This document shows, in pieces, positions 10,436 through 21,170 of a stretch of DNA of 64,000 nt. The position numbers and the translations under genes are program-made. Location: positions 806,001 through 870,000 of the forward strand of contig JAOTOL010001498.1 in the NCBI GenBank assembly GCA_034440575.1. The letters run 5' to 3'. Position 1 is the first letter of the stretch, and each line of letters opens with the position of its first letter. Source of the stretch: Imbricaverruca yamaguchii. Its lineage: Eukaryota > Arthropoda > Thecostraca > Neoverrucidae. Below the pieces are notes generated by a model. That model saw nothing but the letters and a program-made list of their open reading frames with translations, searched no databases and was not told the DNA's origin.

Positions 10436-11267
10436 TTAACCCGCGTCGTCTCGGGAGGAGGAGGTCTTCAACCGCTCCCCTCAGGTTTATTTTCGTGGAT
10501 AGTGAAAGAACGGCGAGCGGGGTAGCGCGCCGAAATTTGGCATACCTTTTCCCACATCAATTTGGCATGTTGTGTCAAACGTTTGAAGTCAGATCATCTA
10601 GGGTCAACGAGTTAGTCTAGGTCAAGTGAGTTCACCTTAAAAAAAAGTTGAACCAGTCGTCGCGCTTTAACGGATACAGATGTTGTTATGACACTTTCAG
10701 CGTTTGCTTATCTTCAGGGATGAACAAAACGCACGAGAGGAATTTGCCATTTTTTCGTTTTTGAATACTTATTAGTTTTGCATATTTGCCTGTTAGAGTT
10801 AAAATCGAAGGTTATGGCTAAAGTAAGCAATTTTTTTTAAAGGCAAGTTGACGTCAGAAAACGTTTTTCGGTCCCCTCTACCCATTAGAAAGGGAAAATT
10901 AAAACAATTTCAAAACTCAACGTTTGAAAATTTCAAACAAAAAAGTTTGATTTGTGGGTGGCCAATAAATTGTATGGTCCTGGTGGATTTCACTGTCCTT
11001 TTCTGATTCAACTTTTTTCTCTCAGATATCCCCAAAATAAACTGTTCAGAGTAAAAACATGATGTAAGTCGTGAAAACCTAGGCCCCCGAGTGACGTCAC
11101 TTTTGAGGAATTGTTTTTTTGGTGGTGGTGGCGGGCCCTACTCGTCGAGCACTTTCCGATGACGCCTCTCGTTTCCGTGCGACGCTTAGTTTGGATATTA
11201 GAGAGGGTTTCTATCACCCCCCCCCCCTCGAGACGGGGTGTGAGGATCTGACCGGAGAGAGGGTTAA
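10436..11267 (+). mobile_element. TTAA-flanked MITE, family F1, copy 2
   Basis: Bounded by TTAA at 10436-10439 and 11264-11267. Termini are inverted and start TTAACCCGCG / TTAACCCTCTC, followed by the CCCGTCTCGGG-type motif and a G/C homopolymer. Noncoding, homologous to copies at 4303-5197 (reverse) and 12206-13058 (direct). It shares its right TTAA with the neighbouring F2 element. Confidence 0.72.
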
Positions 11268-12209
11268 CACGCGCCCTGGAGGGCCTCTGAAAATTACGCG
11301 CACTGGAGTGGGGGGGTGGGGGCGGATTCCGCCCCCATAAGATCTCGGCTCCTATCAAAGCTGGAGCAACTTTCGATGCGCCCTAAAGCCCCCAAAGCTG
11401 GAGCAACTAATTTTGCAGGGTGGATGAGAACGGTAGTGAACTCTATTTTGTGCAAATTTCATGACCTTAGGCCAATATATTTGAAGTCAAATGAGGTTAA
11501 AATGTAAAAATGTATGGTTTTGCATGGCTTTGCTTGCCATTTTTATGGATCGCTGTAATTGTGTTTAAACGCTCCAAAATGGCCATCTATGATGTTTTGG
11601 ACATTACTAATAATGCAATACAGATGTTCGACCAGACATTTGACCTCAGGTCACCTATATAGCAGCACTCTATCAGGTCATTACCTGCTCCAGTTACCGA
11701 AAGCCCGCCTGACTACTCCGACAACAATAACAAACAGTAGTTTTCAGGATATGTAGGGAGTAACATGCAAGGTGACAAATCGCATTGCAGTCATTTCCAT
11801 TTATGATAACATTCCAGTTGACCAAGGGTGGTTCCATTAACCTGCCATGAACTTGACCTAACTTGACCTCGGTGACCTAACATGACTTTGAAACTTTAAA
11901 GCATAACAATACACATCAAACAAGTCGCTAATGTTGCCAAGAGAACTTCCTTTTCGCCAATATACAGGAAGCGTATCAGCGCCGATTTTTGTGGTCTGGC
12001 GCTGAAATGTTTCTTTTTACTTTAACGGTCCCTAAATCGAAAACTTTTCGGCGGATTTTCGTTTTTCTTGCTTAAAAAACGCGCCGATCATATCTAAGCA
12101 GGTACGCAAACAATGGCATATATCCTCGGTGAAATATGGAGTTACGTACCAAAAACCGAAGTGGTGGGCGGATTTCCTCCTCCCCATCCCCCTCCAGGGC
12201 GCGCGTTAA
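11264..12209 (+). mobile_element. TTAA-flanked MITE, family F2, copy 1
   Basis: About 0.95 kb with inverted termini TTAACACGCGCCCTGGAGGG and CCCTCCAGGGCGCGCGTTAA (17 bp or more besides the TTAA). No coding capacity. Homologous to the four F2 segments at 48142-51067. It shares TTAA with F1 elements on both sides. The 3' half begins around TTAACCTGCCATGAACTTGACC, the segment also found alone at 49189-49552. TTAA duplication suggests piggyBac-type mobilisation (inference). Confidence 0.75.
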
Positions 12210-13058
12210 CCCGTCCCGTCTCGGGGAGTCTTCAACTGCCCCCCCCTCAGGATAGCGGATAGCGGACGAACGGCGCGCGGAAGCGCGCCCAAATTTGGCA
12301 TGTCTTATCCCACATCAATTTGACATGCGATTCAAAATTTTTAGGTCAGGTCATCTAGGGTCAACGAGTTAGTCAAGGTCAAGTGAGGTCACCTCCAAAA
12401 ATGTTCAACCAGTCGTCACGTTTTCACGGGTGCAGATATTTTAACGAAACTTTCAGCGTTTGCTTATCTTTGCGGATGCAACAAAACGTACGAGTGGAAT
12501 GTTTCATTTTTTTCGTTTTTGATTACATATAAATTTTGCGTATTTGCCAAATAACAGTTCAAATACAGGATTCTGGCTAAAGTAAGCATTCTTTATTAGG
12601 ATAAGTTGACTTCGAACAACGTTTCTTGGTCTGCTCTACCAATTGGAAAGGGAAAATTAAAGAAAACTTGAAAACTCAAAAATTTTCAATTTCCAAAGAA
12701 TAAAATCCTTTTTCTCTTTTTTTTTTTTTGGGGGGGGGGGAATATAGCCCTGGTCAATTTCGCTGTCCTTTTCGCATTCCAAATACATTTTGTGTTTTCA
12801 TATATCCCCAAAATGGACTCCTCAGAGTCAAAAGCATAATGGAAGTCGTGAAAAGACGTGAAAATCTAGCCCCCTGGCGACGTCACTTTTGGGGGGAAGT
12901 TTTTTGGGGGGTGGACCCGGACCCTACTCGTCGAGCGCTTTCCGATGACGCCCCTTTCGTTTTCGTGCGATGCTTAGTTTGGATTTTAGAGGGGGTCTTC
13001 AACCCCCCCTCCCCGAGACGGGGTGGGAGGATTTGACCACAAAGTCGGCGCGGGTTAA
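12206..13058 (+). mobile_element. TTAA-flanked MITE, family F1, copy 3
   Basis: Bounded by TTAA at 12206-12209 and 13055-13058, with termini TTAACCCGTCCCGTCTCGGGG and CCCCGAGACGGGG...GCGCGGGTTAA. Same orientation and content as copy 2. Carries a cluster of AGGTCA half-sites at 12343-12391, including the extended site TCAAGGTCA at 12373-12381. Confidence 0.72.
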
Positions 13059-13959
13059 TGAGTACATCCGAATACGCCCAATTTTATCTGGCTTTCCTGG
13101 CCCTAGTTGTTTTGCGTAAGCGAAATATCTGCGGGCCACGTCAGATTATAGTGTTCGGGAACGGTATTACGATGAATTACATTTTATTACAAACATAACT
13201 GTGGGTACCGATAACACTTAACGCGATCTTGGATTTGGATGACATGGCAGTCGGTCATACCACACGTCATGAATGCATGTATCCACCAGCGTCGCGCTGA
13301 CTCTGAATTGAGCACCTCTGTATCTGACATGCATCGAACAGCGAAACAGTATTTGTGCAGGCAATTTATTCTTATGTGTACCAGTGATAAGGTGCTATCT
13401 GTTCTTTTTTTGTTGTAATTTTGGCGCATTTTGTGCACGCTACGATTGTGCATGCAGAAAATGCAAACATACGCAGCCAATGGGGGCCACCACTTCCCTA
13501 CCAACCAAAAATACACTAGATTAATGGAAACGTTTTTAGATTTATACAACTCGAAAGCCCAATTTTCTCACTTCTTTTAGTTGGCCACCTTAGAAAAATC
13601 GTGGCTGCGCCACTATGTATGCAAACTGGACGCTGCATCGGCATACAGTAATGGACACGTGGTGATATGATGTTTTCATTTGTTTCGTTGAAGTACAATT
13701 TTGAACGCTCACCGGGCGGCCGACAGCGTACCGCTGATGAACTGGTTGGGCCATTCTCTTTCCCAGATGTTCCAGATGCTCTTTCACTCGCAGCGTATGG
13801 AAACGACTTTGATGAACAAAGTCCTTATATTGCGCAGGATGGGCTCACCGCGGACACAAGGCGCAACAAATCATATCAATCATTCAACTCACACCGATGT
13901 GCTTTACTCATTGGCTTACACCAGTCAACATGATTCTAATAAGATATGGACGGAGCTCT
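13059..13959. other. Unassigned intergenic stretch
   Basis: Several short open frames on both strands show no domain, no splice context and no agreement with known families. Nothing supportable was found. Confidence 0.35.
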
Positions 13960-14068
13960 TTACGTGTCATCCGGCTTATGCGAGAAGGCAGACTGGTAGG
14001 AAGAAGCAGGAGCAGGAGAGTATGAGCGGGCAGGCGTATAGGACGGAGCCGGGGCATACGAGCTGGCT

Positions 14069-14070
<2 letters not shown>
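13960..14070 (-). pseudogene. C-terminal fragment of a third cuticular protein copy
   Basis: On the minus strand the frame reads a short run of the cuticular repeat (SSYAPAPSYTPARSYSPAPA) and ends SHKPDDT and stop (13960-13962). The match is to the Pro/Tyr repeat region of the genes at 8096-9656 and 14506-15940. It is cut off on its 5' side by a (TA)n microsatellite at 14071. No signal peptide or chitin-binding domain remains. Confidence 0.7.

Positions 14071-14142
<72 letters not shown>
14071..14142. repeat. (TA)36 microsatellite
   Basis: Uninterrupted TA dinucleotides over 72 bp, marking the break of the cuticular fragment on its left. Confidence 0.97.
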
Positions 14143-14143
<1 letters not shown>

Positions 14144-14505
14144 GAACCAGGGCGTGAACCATTCGCTAAATGTGCAGTTTCTGCTTTGTGAATATCTTTA
14201 CCGCCTCCGTCAAATCCTAAGTCATTCAACAACGCAATAACAAATTGGTCGTTTCTATGCATCGCATTGTCTTCTAGTCTTCTACTATTTACTATATATT
14301 TACCCCACTCTGGTTTGTATCTGCATACTTCAGGAAGGCGTTCTTCGAATTGCAGCGTGGCATGAAGTAGTCACCCGTGACGGTTTACAAGTAGATAACA
14401 ATATATTACACACGATGATGTGCACATTACACGGAAAACACATAAAAGACGACACAAACACCGCAGTAACATTTGACTCGTTTCCTCTCACTTCCAAACA
14501 CAAGA

Positions 14506-15940
14506 CTAATACGATGTGAACGGAACTCCACAGGATTCAGCCGGCTTATAAAGGGAAGAAGAGCAGAAGCAAGCGGAAGCAGAAGCAAGTTGGTAGGAGG
14601 ATGCATTGGCAGCCTTGTAGGAAGGAACAGGGGCAGCCTAGTACGGGGTGGCAAGGGGGGCATGTTGGGAGGAACCAGAGGAGTAGGAACGGACAGGGTT
14701 GTAGACGGGGGCCGGGGCGTAGGAACGGGCTGGCTGGTAAGATGGGGCAGGCTTATAAGCAGGAGCCGGGGCGTAGGAGCGAGCAGGCTGGTAAGAGGGG
14801 GCAGACTTATAGAAGGGAGCCGGGACGTATGAGGGGGCAGGCTGGTATGAGGGGACAGGAGCAGGAGAATACGAGCGGGCGGGTTTGTAAGAGGGAGGAG
14901 GAGCAGGAGAATACGAGCGAGCAGGCTGGTAAGAGGGAGCAGGGGGTACGGCGGGCGGGCTTTGATGGGGCGAGCAGAGGTACAGGGGCGGCTTGTGATG
15001 GAGCAGGAGCAGGAGAGTACGAGCGGGCGGGCTTGTATGATGGAGCAGGAGCAGGAGAGTACGAGCGAGCGGGCTTGTAGGAGGGAGCCGGGGCATACGA
15101 GCCACTTGACTGGTGGGCAGGGGCGTAGGAGCGAGCCGGGGCGTAGGTGGCGCTGCTGTCTGGGTACTGGGCCTCGCCGTCATAGGTGACCTGGGCGTTG
15201 TAGCCGCCGTATCCCTCGTTGTCGGCCGTGTAGGAGACGTGCTGGACACGTCCGTCGGGCAGGTTTACCGAGTAGTAGCCCTGCACCATTTTGGTGTCGC
15301 CGTTCTCGTTCTGCGAGAACACCGTGCCCGTGTAATGGTCGTTGACGGCGTACTCAAACTGGTACGGCTGGGCGTAGTACTGCGGCTCCTTGTAGGACGG
15401 CGCATAGGAGGGCGCCGCGCGGTATGAAGGGGCTGGTGCCGGGGCGTAAGAGGGCGTCGGCCGGTAGACGGGGGCGGCGCGGTGTACAGGGGCAGGGGCA
15501 TAAGAAGGCGCCGGTCGGTAGGCAGGGCCCTGCGCAACAGCGGCGGACAGGACAGCGGCCAAAACGATCACCTGGAACATGAGAAGACATGTGCAGAAAT
15601 GTTGTTCGTGCATTCGTGTGTATATAAGGCGATGCCACGAATATTTATAACCATCTTTGCGTACTTGAGCGTAGTTGATGTTGCACATATATATCTTTGG
15701 GCATACCAAATACATTCGTTTTTACCGCGTAGTTAATATGGATGGATATGAGCTTTTAGATATCAAGGAAAGTGCATTCATGATCGTTGTGATTTGGTCA
15801 GAACGATCCTTGATGATCTTTCAAATAATGCTTTTGAGTGTCATTTAACGCGGGACACCTCTTCTTGTCATCGGCACCTCGGTCCAATTCATGCATATTC
15901 TGCCCATCCATCCATCCACTGACATTTCGCTTACCTTCAT
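14506..15940 (-). pseudogene. Cuticular protein gene 2, damaged inverted paralog
   Basis: Mirror-image paralog of the gene at 8096-9656. Exon 1 (Met-Lys) is 15935-15940 with GT at 15934-15933; exon 2 starts at 15571 after TTCCAG. Signal peptide, N-terminal SYAPAP repeats and RR domain are almost identical to gene 1. Around 14994-14997 a repeat unit lacks two bases (GCTTGTGATGG against GCTTGTATGATGG nearby), shifting the frame. Read as it stands, the protein is 256 aa with an aberrant tail ending at 14807. The original frame resumes, meets a TAG at 14638-14640, and beyond it still codes a decayed ending GVPFTSY and stop at 14506-14508, homologous to gene 1's GAPSTSY end. So there are two lesions, either of which could be an assembly error. 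It may still make a truncated secreted cuticle protein. Confidence 0.85.
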
Positions 15941-15968
15941 CTTGCTGGTGGCGTGATTCAGCACGGAG

Positions 15969-16003
15969 ACTGATGTCGGTGCCAGCACCAAGTGCCTTAT
16001 ATA
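15969..16003 (-). promoter_or_regulatory. Core promoter of cuticular protein gene 2
   Basis: On the minus strand TATATAAG starts at 16003 and the initiator TCAGT occupies 15973-15969, with the A about 32 nt downstream of the TATA start. The context ACATCAGTCTCC is the same as in gene 1. The promoter looks intact although the coding region is damaged. Confidence 0.72.
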
Positions 16004-16104
16004 CGGTATTGCAGGCGGGAGGGGTCGGGAGACACGGCCACCTTTGAACTCGGTCACACTCTCGGTTTCGCGTAGCCCGTACTGGGCGGGCCGGCCGCCA
16101 ATCG

Positions 16105-16560
16105 GTGGCTGGAGGTCGGCTGGGGCACGGCCGTCTGACGGGCCGGTGTGGGTGCTGGGTGACCTGTCATGTCACCGCCGACTGGTGAACTGGTGGTGAC
16201 AGGTCGCAGCCTCACCTTGTGCTCGGCACATGAAACTGTACTGGTATCTCACTGAAGTCGGGCACGGCCGTCTCACGGACCGGTGTGGGTGCTGCCCTAG
16301 CACCCACAGGTCGGTGTGGGTGCTTGGTGACCCGCCGACTGGGGGACTGGTGATCACAGGTCGCAGCCTCGCCTTGTGCTCGGCACATGACACTGTACTG
16401 GTGTCTCATTGAAGTCGGGCACGGTCGTCTTATGGACCGGTGTGGGTGCTGACCCAGCACCCACAGGTCACTGCCGACTGGTGAACTGGTGACTGGTGAT
16501 CACAGGCCCCAGCATCACCTTGTGTTCGGCACACGCCACTGTTACTTTACGTCTTGACAC
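16105..16560. repeat. ~155-bp tandem repeat, about three units
   Basis: Units start GGTGAACTGGTG...ATCACAGGTCGCAGCCTCACC, continue through TTGTGCTCGGCACATGA and CTCA(C/T)TGAAGTCGGGCACGG, and end GTGGGTGCT...AGCACCCACAGG. The last unit is degenerate. It lies upstream of cuticular gene 2 just as the 65-bp array lies upstream of gene 1, but the sequences are unrelated. Confidence 0.8.
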
Positions 16561-17554
16561 ACGTTACACTACTGGTGTCTCACTGAAGCTGATCCTCGTC
16601 TTGCTTGTTGACTTGACGCACCATGCGGGGCACAAATCCATCATGGAAAAATAATGGTTTGCGGTAGCGTACCTGATTGTAGTTCAACCTGCTGGAAGCA
16701 ATTTTAGCACGCGCACTGGAAGGACTGAAAATTGATCTCCCCTCATCTCAACGGAACTATAGATGCCACGACAGTGCGGTGTGGAATGCATGAACCTTCA
16801 GAAGTAATGAAGTACTGGCATCAGTAATGAATGCAGTGGCATATACAATGTCCTGCTTAATTTTCCTTTGTTCTTTTCCCTTGTATTGCTGTCCCGATTT
16901 TTCACTTGTACGTTAATCCAGCAATCCCGCATATCCTCAATAGGTACCGAGATCACTATGGGGAGTGTGGGGCAGGGATCTGTCGTGCCTCTACATACTG
17001 CGGCCTACATGAGCACTACCATCATAGGGTTAAGGCGTGCCCATAACTTGGTGGCTTGGCATCCATCGCGGGAACTTCTATCATCTAAAAGATGAGACGA
17101 CAATGTGTCAATGTGTTCATATCAGTGTGTACGGGAGTATGGTGGCGGCGATAGATGATGCCAAAACCGATATGTATATATATAGCATCGGGTTCTACTT
17201 ATTGATAACATTTTAACATGTCCAAATGCAAAAGTCGAAGGTCTCCAGGTCATCTGATGCCATTTACTGCATCGACGTCACAACACTTCGATGACCAATA
17301 TAAATAAGACGCACAAATTCCAGTACAGGGCAGCCGGAACAGTGCATGATCGATACACTGTCAGTAGGACGGAACAGCGTGCACAAGAGACGAATCGTGC
17401 ACAGCATGCACAAGAGACGCTCAGCTTAACCACTGAGTTACCGACACCCTCAGCGTTCACTGGGACGCGACACGTGCGCATTTTCTACGATGCCGGCTGC
17501 CTTGACCTACGGCACGCGTCGCGCGCTGGAATACATGTGTGAGGGTGGTGAACG
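16561..17554. other. Unassigned stretch
   Basis: No recognisable gene. Short frames only, no splice-supported coding, no clear repeat. Confidence 0.35.
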
Positions 17555-19925
17555 TGACTGCGATGGGCAGGGATGGGAGCTCCCGTCTCACGACCCTGAC
17601 ACCTTGACGGCGCCACTGTGTGCTGGATCACCTCGTCCCCGCCGTGGTGGCTGGGATGGGCAGGGGCGGTGCTCCCGTCTCGTGACCCTGACACCTTGAC
17701 GGCGCCACTGTGTGGTGGATCACCTCGTCCCCGCCGTGGTGGCTGGGATGGGCAGGGGCGGTGCTCCCGTCTCGTGACCCTGACACCTTGACGGCGCCAC
17801 TGTGTGCTGGATCACCTCGTCCCCGCCGTGGTGGCTGGGATGGGCAGGGGCGGTGCTCCCGTCTCGTGACCCTGACACCTTGGCGGCGCCACTGTGTGGT
17901 GGATCACCTCGTCCCCGCCGTGGTGGCTGTAGTGGGCAGGGGCGGTGCTCCCGTCTCGTGACCCTGACACCTTGACGGCGTCACTGTGTGGTGGATCATT
18001 GCGTTCCCGCCGTGGTGGCTGCGATGGGCAGGGGCGGTGCTCCCGTCTCGTGACCCTGACACCTTGACGGCGTCACTGTGTGGTGGATCATTGCGTTCCC
18101 GCCGTGGTGGCTGCGATGGGCAGGGGCGGTGCTCCCATCTCGTGACCCTGACACCTTGACGGCGCCACTGTGTGCTGGATCACCTCGTCCCTGCCGTGGT
18201 GGCTGGGATGGGCAGGGGCGGTGCTCCCGTCTCGTGACCCTGACACCTTGACGGCGTCACTGTGTGGTGGATCATTGCGTTCCCGCTGTGGTGGCTGTGA
18301 TGGGCAGGGGTGGTGCTCCAGTCTCGTGACCCTGACACCTTGACGGCGTCACTGTGTGGTGGATCATTGCGTTCCCGCCGTGGTGGCTGTGATGGGCAGG
18401 GGTGGTGCTCCAGTCTCGTGACCCTGACACCTTGACGGCGCCACTGTGTGGTGGATCACCTCGTCCCCGCCGTGGTGGCTGGGATGGGCAGGGGCGGTGC
18501 TCCCGTCTCGTGACCCTGACACCTTGACGGCGCCACTGTGTGCTGGATCACCTCGTCCCCGCCGTGGTGGCTGGGATAGGCAGGGGCGGTGCTCCCGTCT
18601 CGTGACCCTGACACCTTGACGGCGCCACTGTGTGCTGGATCACTGTGTCCCCGCCGTGGTGGCTGGGATGGGCAGGGGCGGTGCTCCCGTCTCGTGACCC
18701 TGACACCTTGACGGCGCCACTGTGTGCTGGATCACCTCGTCCCCGCCGTGGTGGTTGCGATGGGCAGGGGCGGTGCTCCCGTCTCGTGACCCTGACACCT
18801 TGACGGCGCCACCGTGTGGTGGATCACCTCGTCCCCGCCGTGGTGGCTGCGATGGGCAGGGGCGGTGCTCCCGTCTCGTGACCCTGACACCTTGACGGCG
18901 CCACTGTGTGCTGGATCACCTCGTCCCCGCCGTGGTGGCTGGGATGGGCAGGGATGGGAGCTCCGTCTCACGACCCTGACACCTTGACGGCGCCACTGTG
19001 TGCTGGATCACCTCGTCCCCGCCGTGGTGGCTGTAGTGGGCAGGGGCGGTGCTCCCGTCTCGTGACCCTGACACCTTGGCGTCGTTGCTGTGTGCTGGAT
19101 CACCTCGTCCCCGCCGTGGTGGCTGGGATGGGCAGGGGTGGTGCTCCCGTCTCGTGACCCTGACACCTTGACGGCGCCACTGTGTGGTGGATCACCTCGT
19201 CCCCGCCGTGGTGGCTGTAGTGGGCAGGGGCGGTGCTCCCGTCTCGTGACCCTGACACCTTGGCGTCGTTGCTGTGTGCTGGATCACCTCGTCCCCGCCG
19301 TGGTGGCTGCGATGGGCAGGGGCGGTGCTCCCGTCTCGTGACCCTGACACCTTGACGGCGCCACTGTGTGGTGGATCACCTCGTCCCCGCCGTGGTGGCT
19401 GTAGTGGGCAGGGGCGGTGCTCCCGTCTCGTGACCCTGACACCTTGGCGTCGTTGCTGTGTGCTGGATCACCTCGTCCCCGCCGTGGTGGCTGGGATGGG
19501 CAGGGGTGGGTGCTCCCGTCTCGTGACCCTGACACCTTGACGGCGCCACTGTGTGGTGGATCACCTCGTCCCCGCCGTGGTGGCTGTGATGGGCAGGGGC
19601 GGTGCTCCCGTCTCGTGACCCTGACACCTTGACGGCGCCACTGTGTGGTGGATCACCTCGTCCCCGCCGTGGTGGCTGCGGTGGGCAGGGGCGGTGCTCC
19701 CGTCTCACGACCCTGACACCTTGACGGCCCACTGTGTGGTGGATCACCTCGTCCCCGCCGTGGTGACTGCGATGGGCAGGGGCGGTGCTCCCGTCTCGTG
19801 ACCCTGACACCTTGACGGCGCCACTGTGTGGTGGATCACCTCGTCCCCGCCGTGGTGGCTGTAGTGGGCAGGGGCGGTGCTCCCGTCTCGTGACCCTGAC
19901 ACCTTGGCGTCGTTGCTGTGTGCTG
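17555..19925. repeat. 92-bp minisatellite, 26 units
   Basis: Twenty-six units, each with CTCGTGACCCTGACACCTTG(A/G)CG and TGTGTG(G/C)TGGATCACCTCG, CCCGCCGTGGTGGCTG and GGGCAGGGGCGGTGCTCCCG. A few variants (ATTGCGTTCCCGC, GGCGTCGTTGCTG) recur in blocks, suggesting higher-order duplication. The GC-rich units leave several frames open, but there is no coding evidence. Confidence 0.95.
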
Positions 19926-20374
19926 GCCGGCCATCAATCACGGGCCATCCAGGAAAATTCGCCACACGCGTTACATGGTAATGTCTTGGTTCCAGCCCCC
20001 AAATTGCACTTTGTTCTCCTTCTGATTGTGTGCATTTGGCGCGACCGTTGTCGACGGCCGCGCCGTATGACGTTCTCAACAATGACTGCCGCTGCCTCCT
20101 CCCACTGCTCATCGCTATTGTTTGTCTAACGGTATCTGCTTACGATGCACGGTTGTGAAGTTTTCGCTACGGTCAGTTCAAAGGGTGAGCAAATTTGCTC
20201 GTCAAAACTACCGACTTAAATTGAATACAACTCATTCCGCTTTCTAGTTGTAGACACTGTCGCAAAGGTGCAAAACCAAATTTGTCGCCATAAAAATGCA
20301 TGTGCATTGTCCGGGTCGGTAGGTTTCACTGATTTTTTTTAATTCACCTCGAATCATGAATACAAACTTGAAGA
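19926..20374. other. Unassigned stretch
   Basis: Unique-looking sequence between two minisatellites; no supported gene. Confidence 0.35.
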
Positions 20375-20640
20375 TCCGGCGACCTCCCATACATGGGCGG
20401 CACCGTGATAACCTGCATCTGATGGTGGCTGACCCGCAGACACCACCAGGACTGGGTAGCGAGGTGTCAGCTGACCTCACATGGGCGGCGCCGTGCTGAC
20501 CTGCGTCTGATGGTGGCTGACCCGCAGACATCACCAGGACTGGGTAGCGAGATCTCAGCTGACCTCATATGGGCGGCGCCGTGCTGACCTGTGACTGGTG
20601 GTGGCTGACCGCTGACCCGCAGCCACCCCCTGTCGCAACA
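20375..20640. repeat. ~88-bp tandem repeat, three units
   Basis: Units run CATGGGCGGC(A/G)CCGTG, ACCTGC(A/G)TCTGATGGTGGCTGACCC, GCAGACA(C/T)CACCAGGACTGGG, TAGCGAG.T(G/C)TCAGCTGACCTCA. The third is incomplete. Confidence 0.8.
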
Positions 20641-20675
20641 GGGCAGGCGGCGTCGCCAGCGGCGGCCTCCCATCC

Positions 20676-20706
20676 CGCCCCGCCCCGCCCCGCCCCGCCC
20701 CGCCCG
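20676..20706. repeat. (CCCCG)n simple repeat
   Basis: About six consecutive CCCCG pentamers, a G-quadruplex-prone strand on the complement. Confidence 0.85.
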
Positions 20707-20810
20707 GCTCCGCGGCTCCCATACGCCGGGTGACGTGCGTGTTTGGCACCAGTAATGATCGAGCCTCGTCCGCAGTCAGCCCCGCCGCCGACCCATGCCC
20801 GGACCGGCGT

Positions 20811-21170
20811 GCTGACGGCGCCCTGACCTAGGGGTACACCATCCGGTCCGGCTGTGGGCAGAGGTCGGGGCGGTGGCCGCCCTGACCTAGGGGTACACCA
20901 TCCGGTCCGGCTGTGGGCAGAGGTCGGGGCGGTGGCCGCCCTGACCTAGGGGTACACCATCCGGCCCGGCTGTGGGCAGAGGTCGGGACGGTGGCCGCCC
21001 TGACCTAGGGGTACACCATCCGGCTCGGCTGTGGGCAGAGGTCGGGGCGGTGGCCGCCCTGACCTAGGGGTAAACCATCCGGTCCGGTTGTGGGCAGAGG
21101 TCGGAGCGGTGGCCGCCCTGACCTAGAGGGACACCATCCGGCCAGATTGTGGGCAGACTCCAGAAGCGGT
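20811..21170. repeat. 60-bp minisatellite, about six units
   Basis: Unit CCCTGACCTAGGGGTACACC then ATCCGG(T/C)CCGGCTGTGGGCA and GAGGTCGGGGCGGTGGCCGC. The last unit is diverged. Confidence 0.9.

Noticed and set aside
14601..15427. Plus-strand open frames opposite cuticular gene 2
   Set aside because: Antisense shadows of the Pro/Tyr-rich coding repeats.
17485..19810. Repeated short open frames in the 92-bp array
   Set aside because: Same peptide fragments recur only because the DNA repeats; 92 is not a multiple of three, so no frame is conserved through the array.
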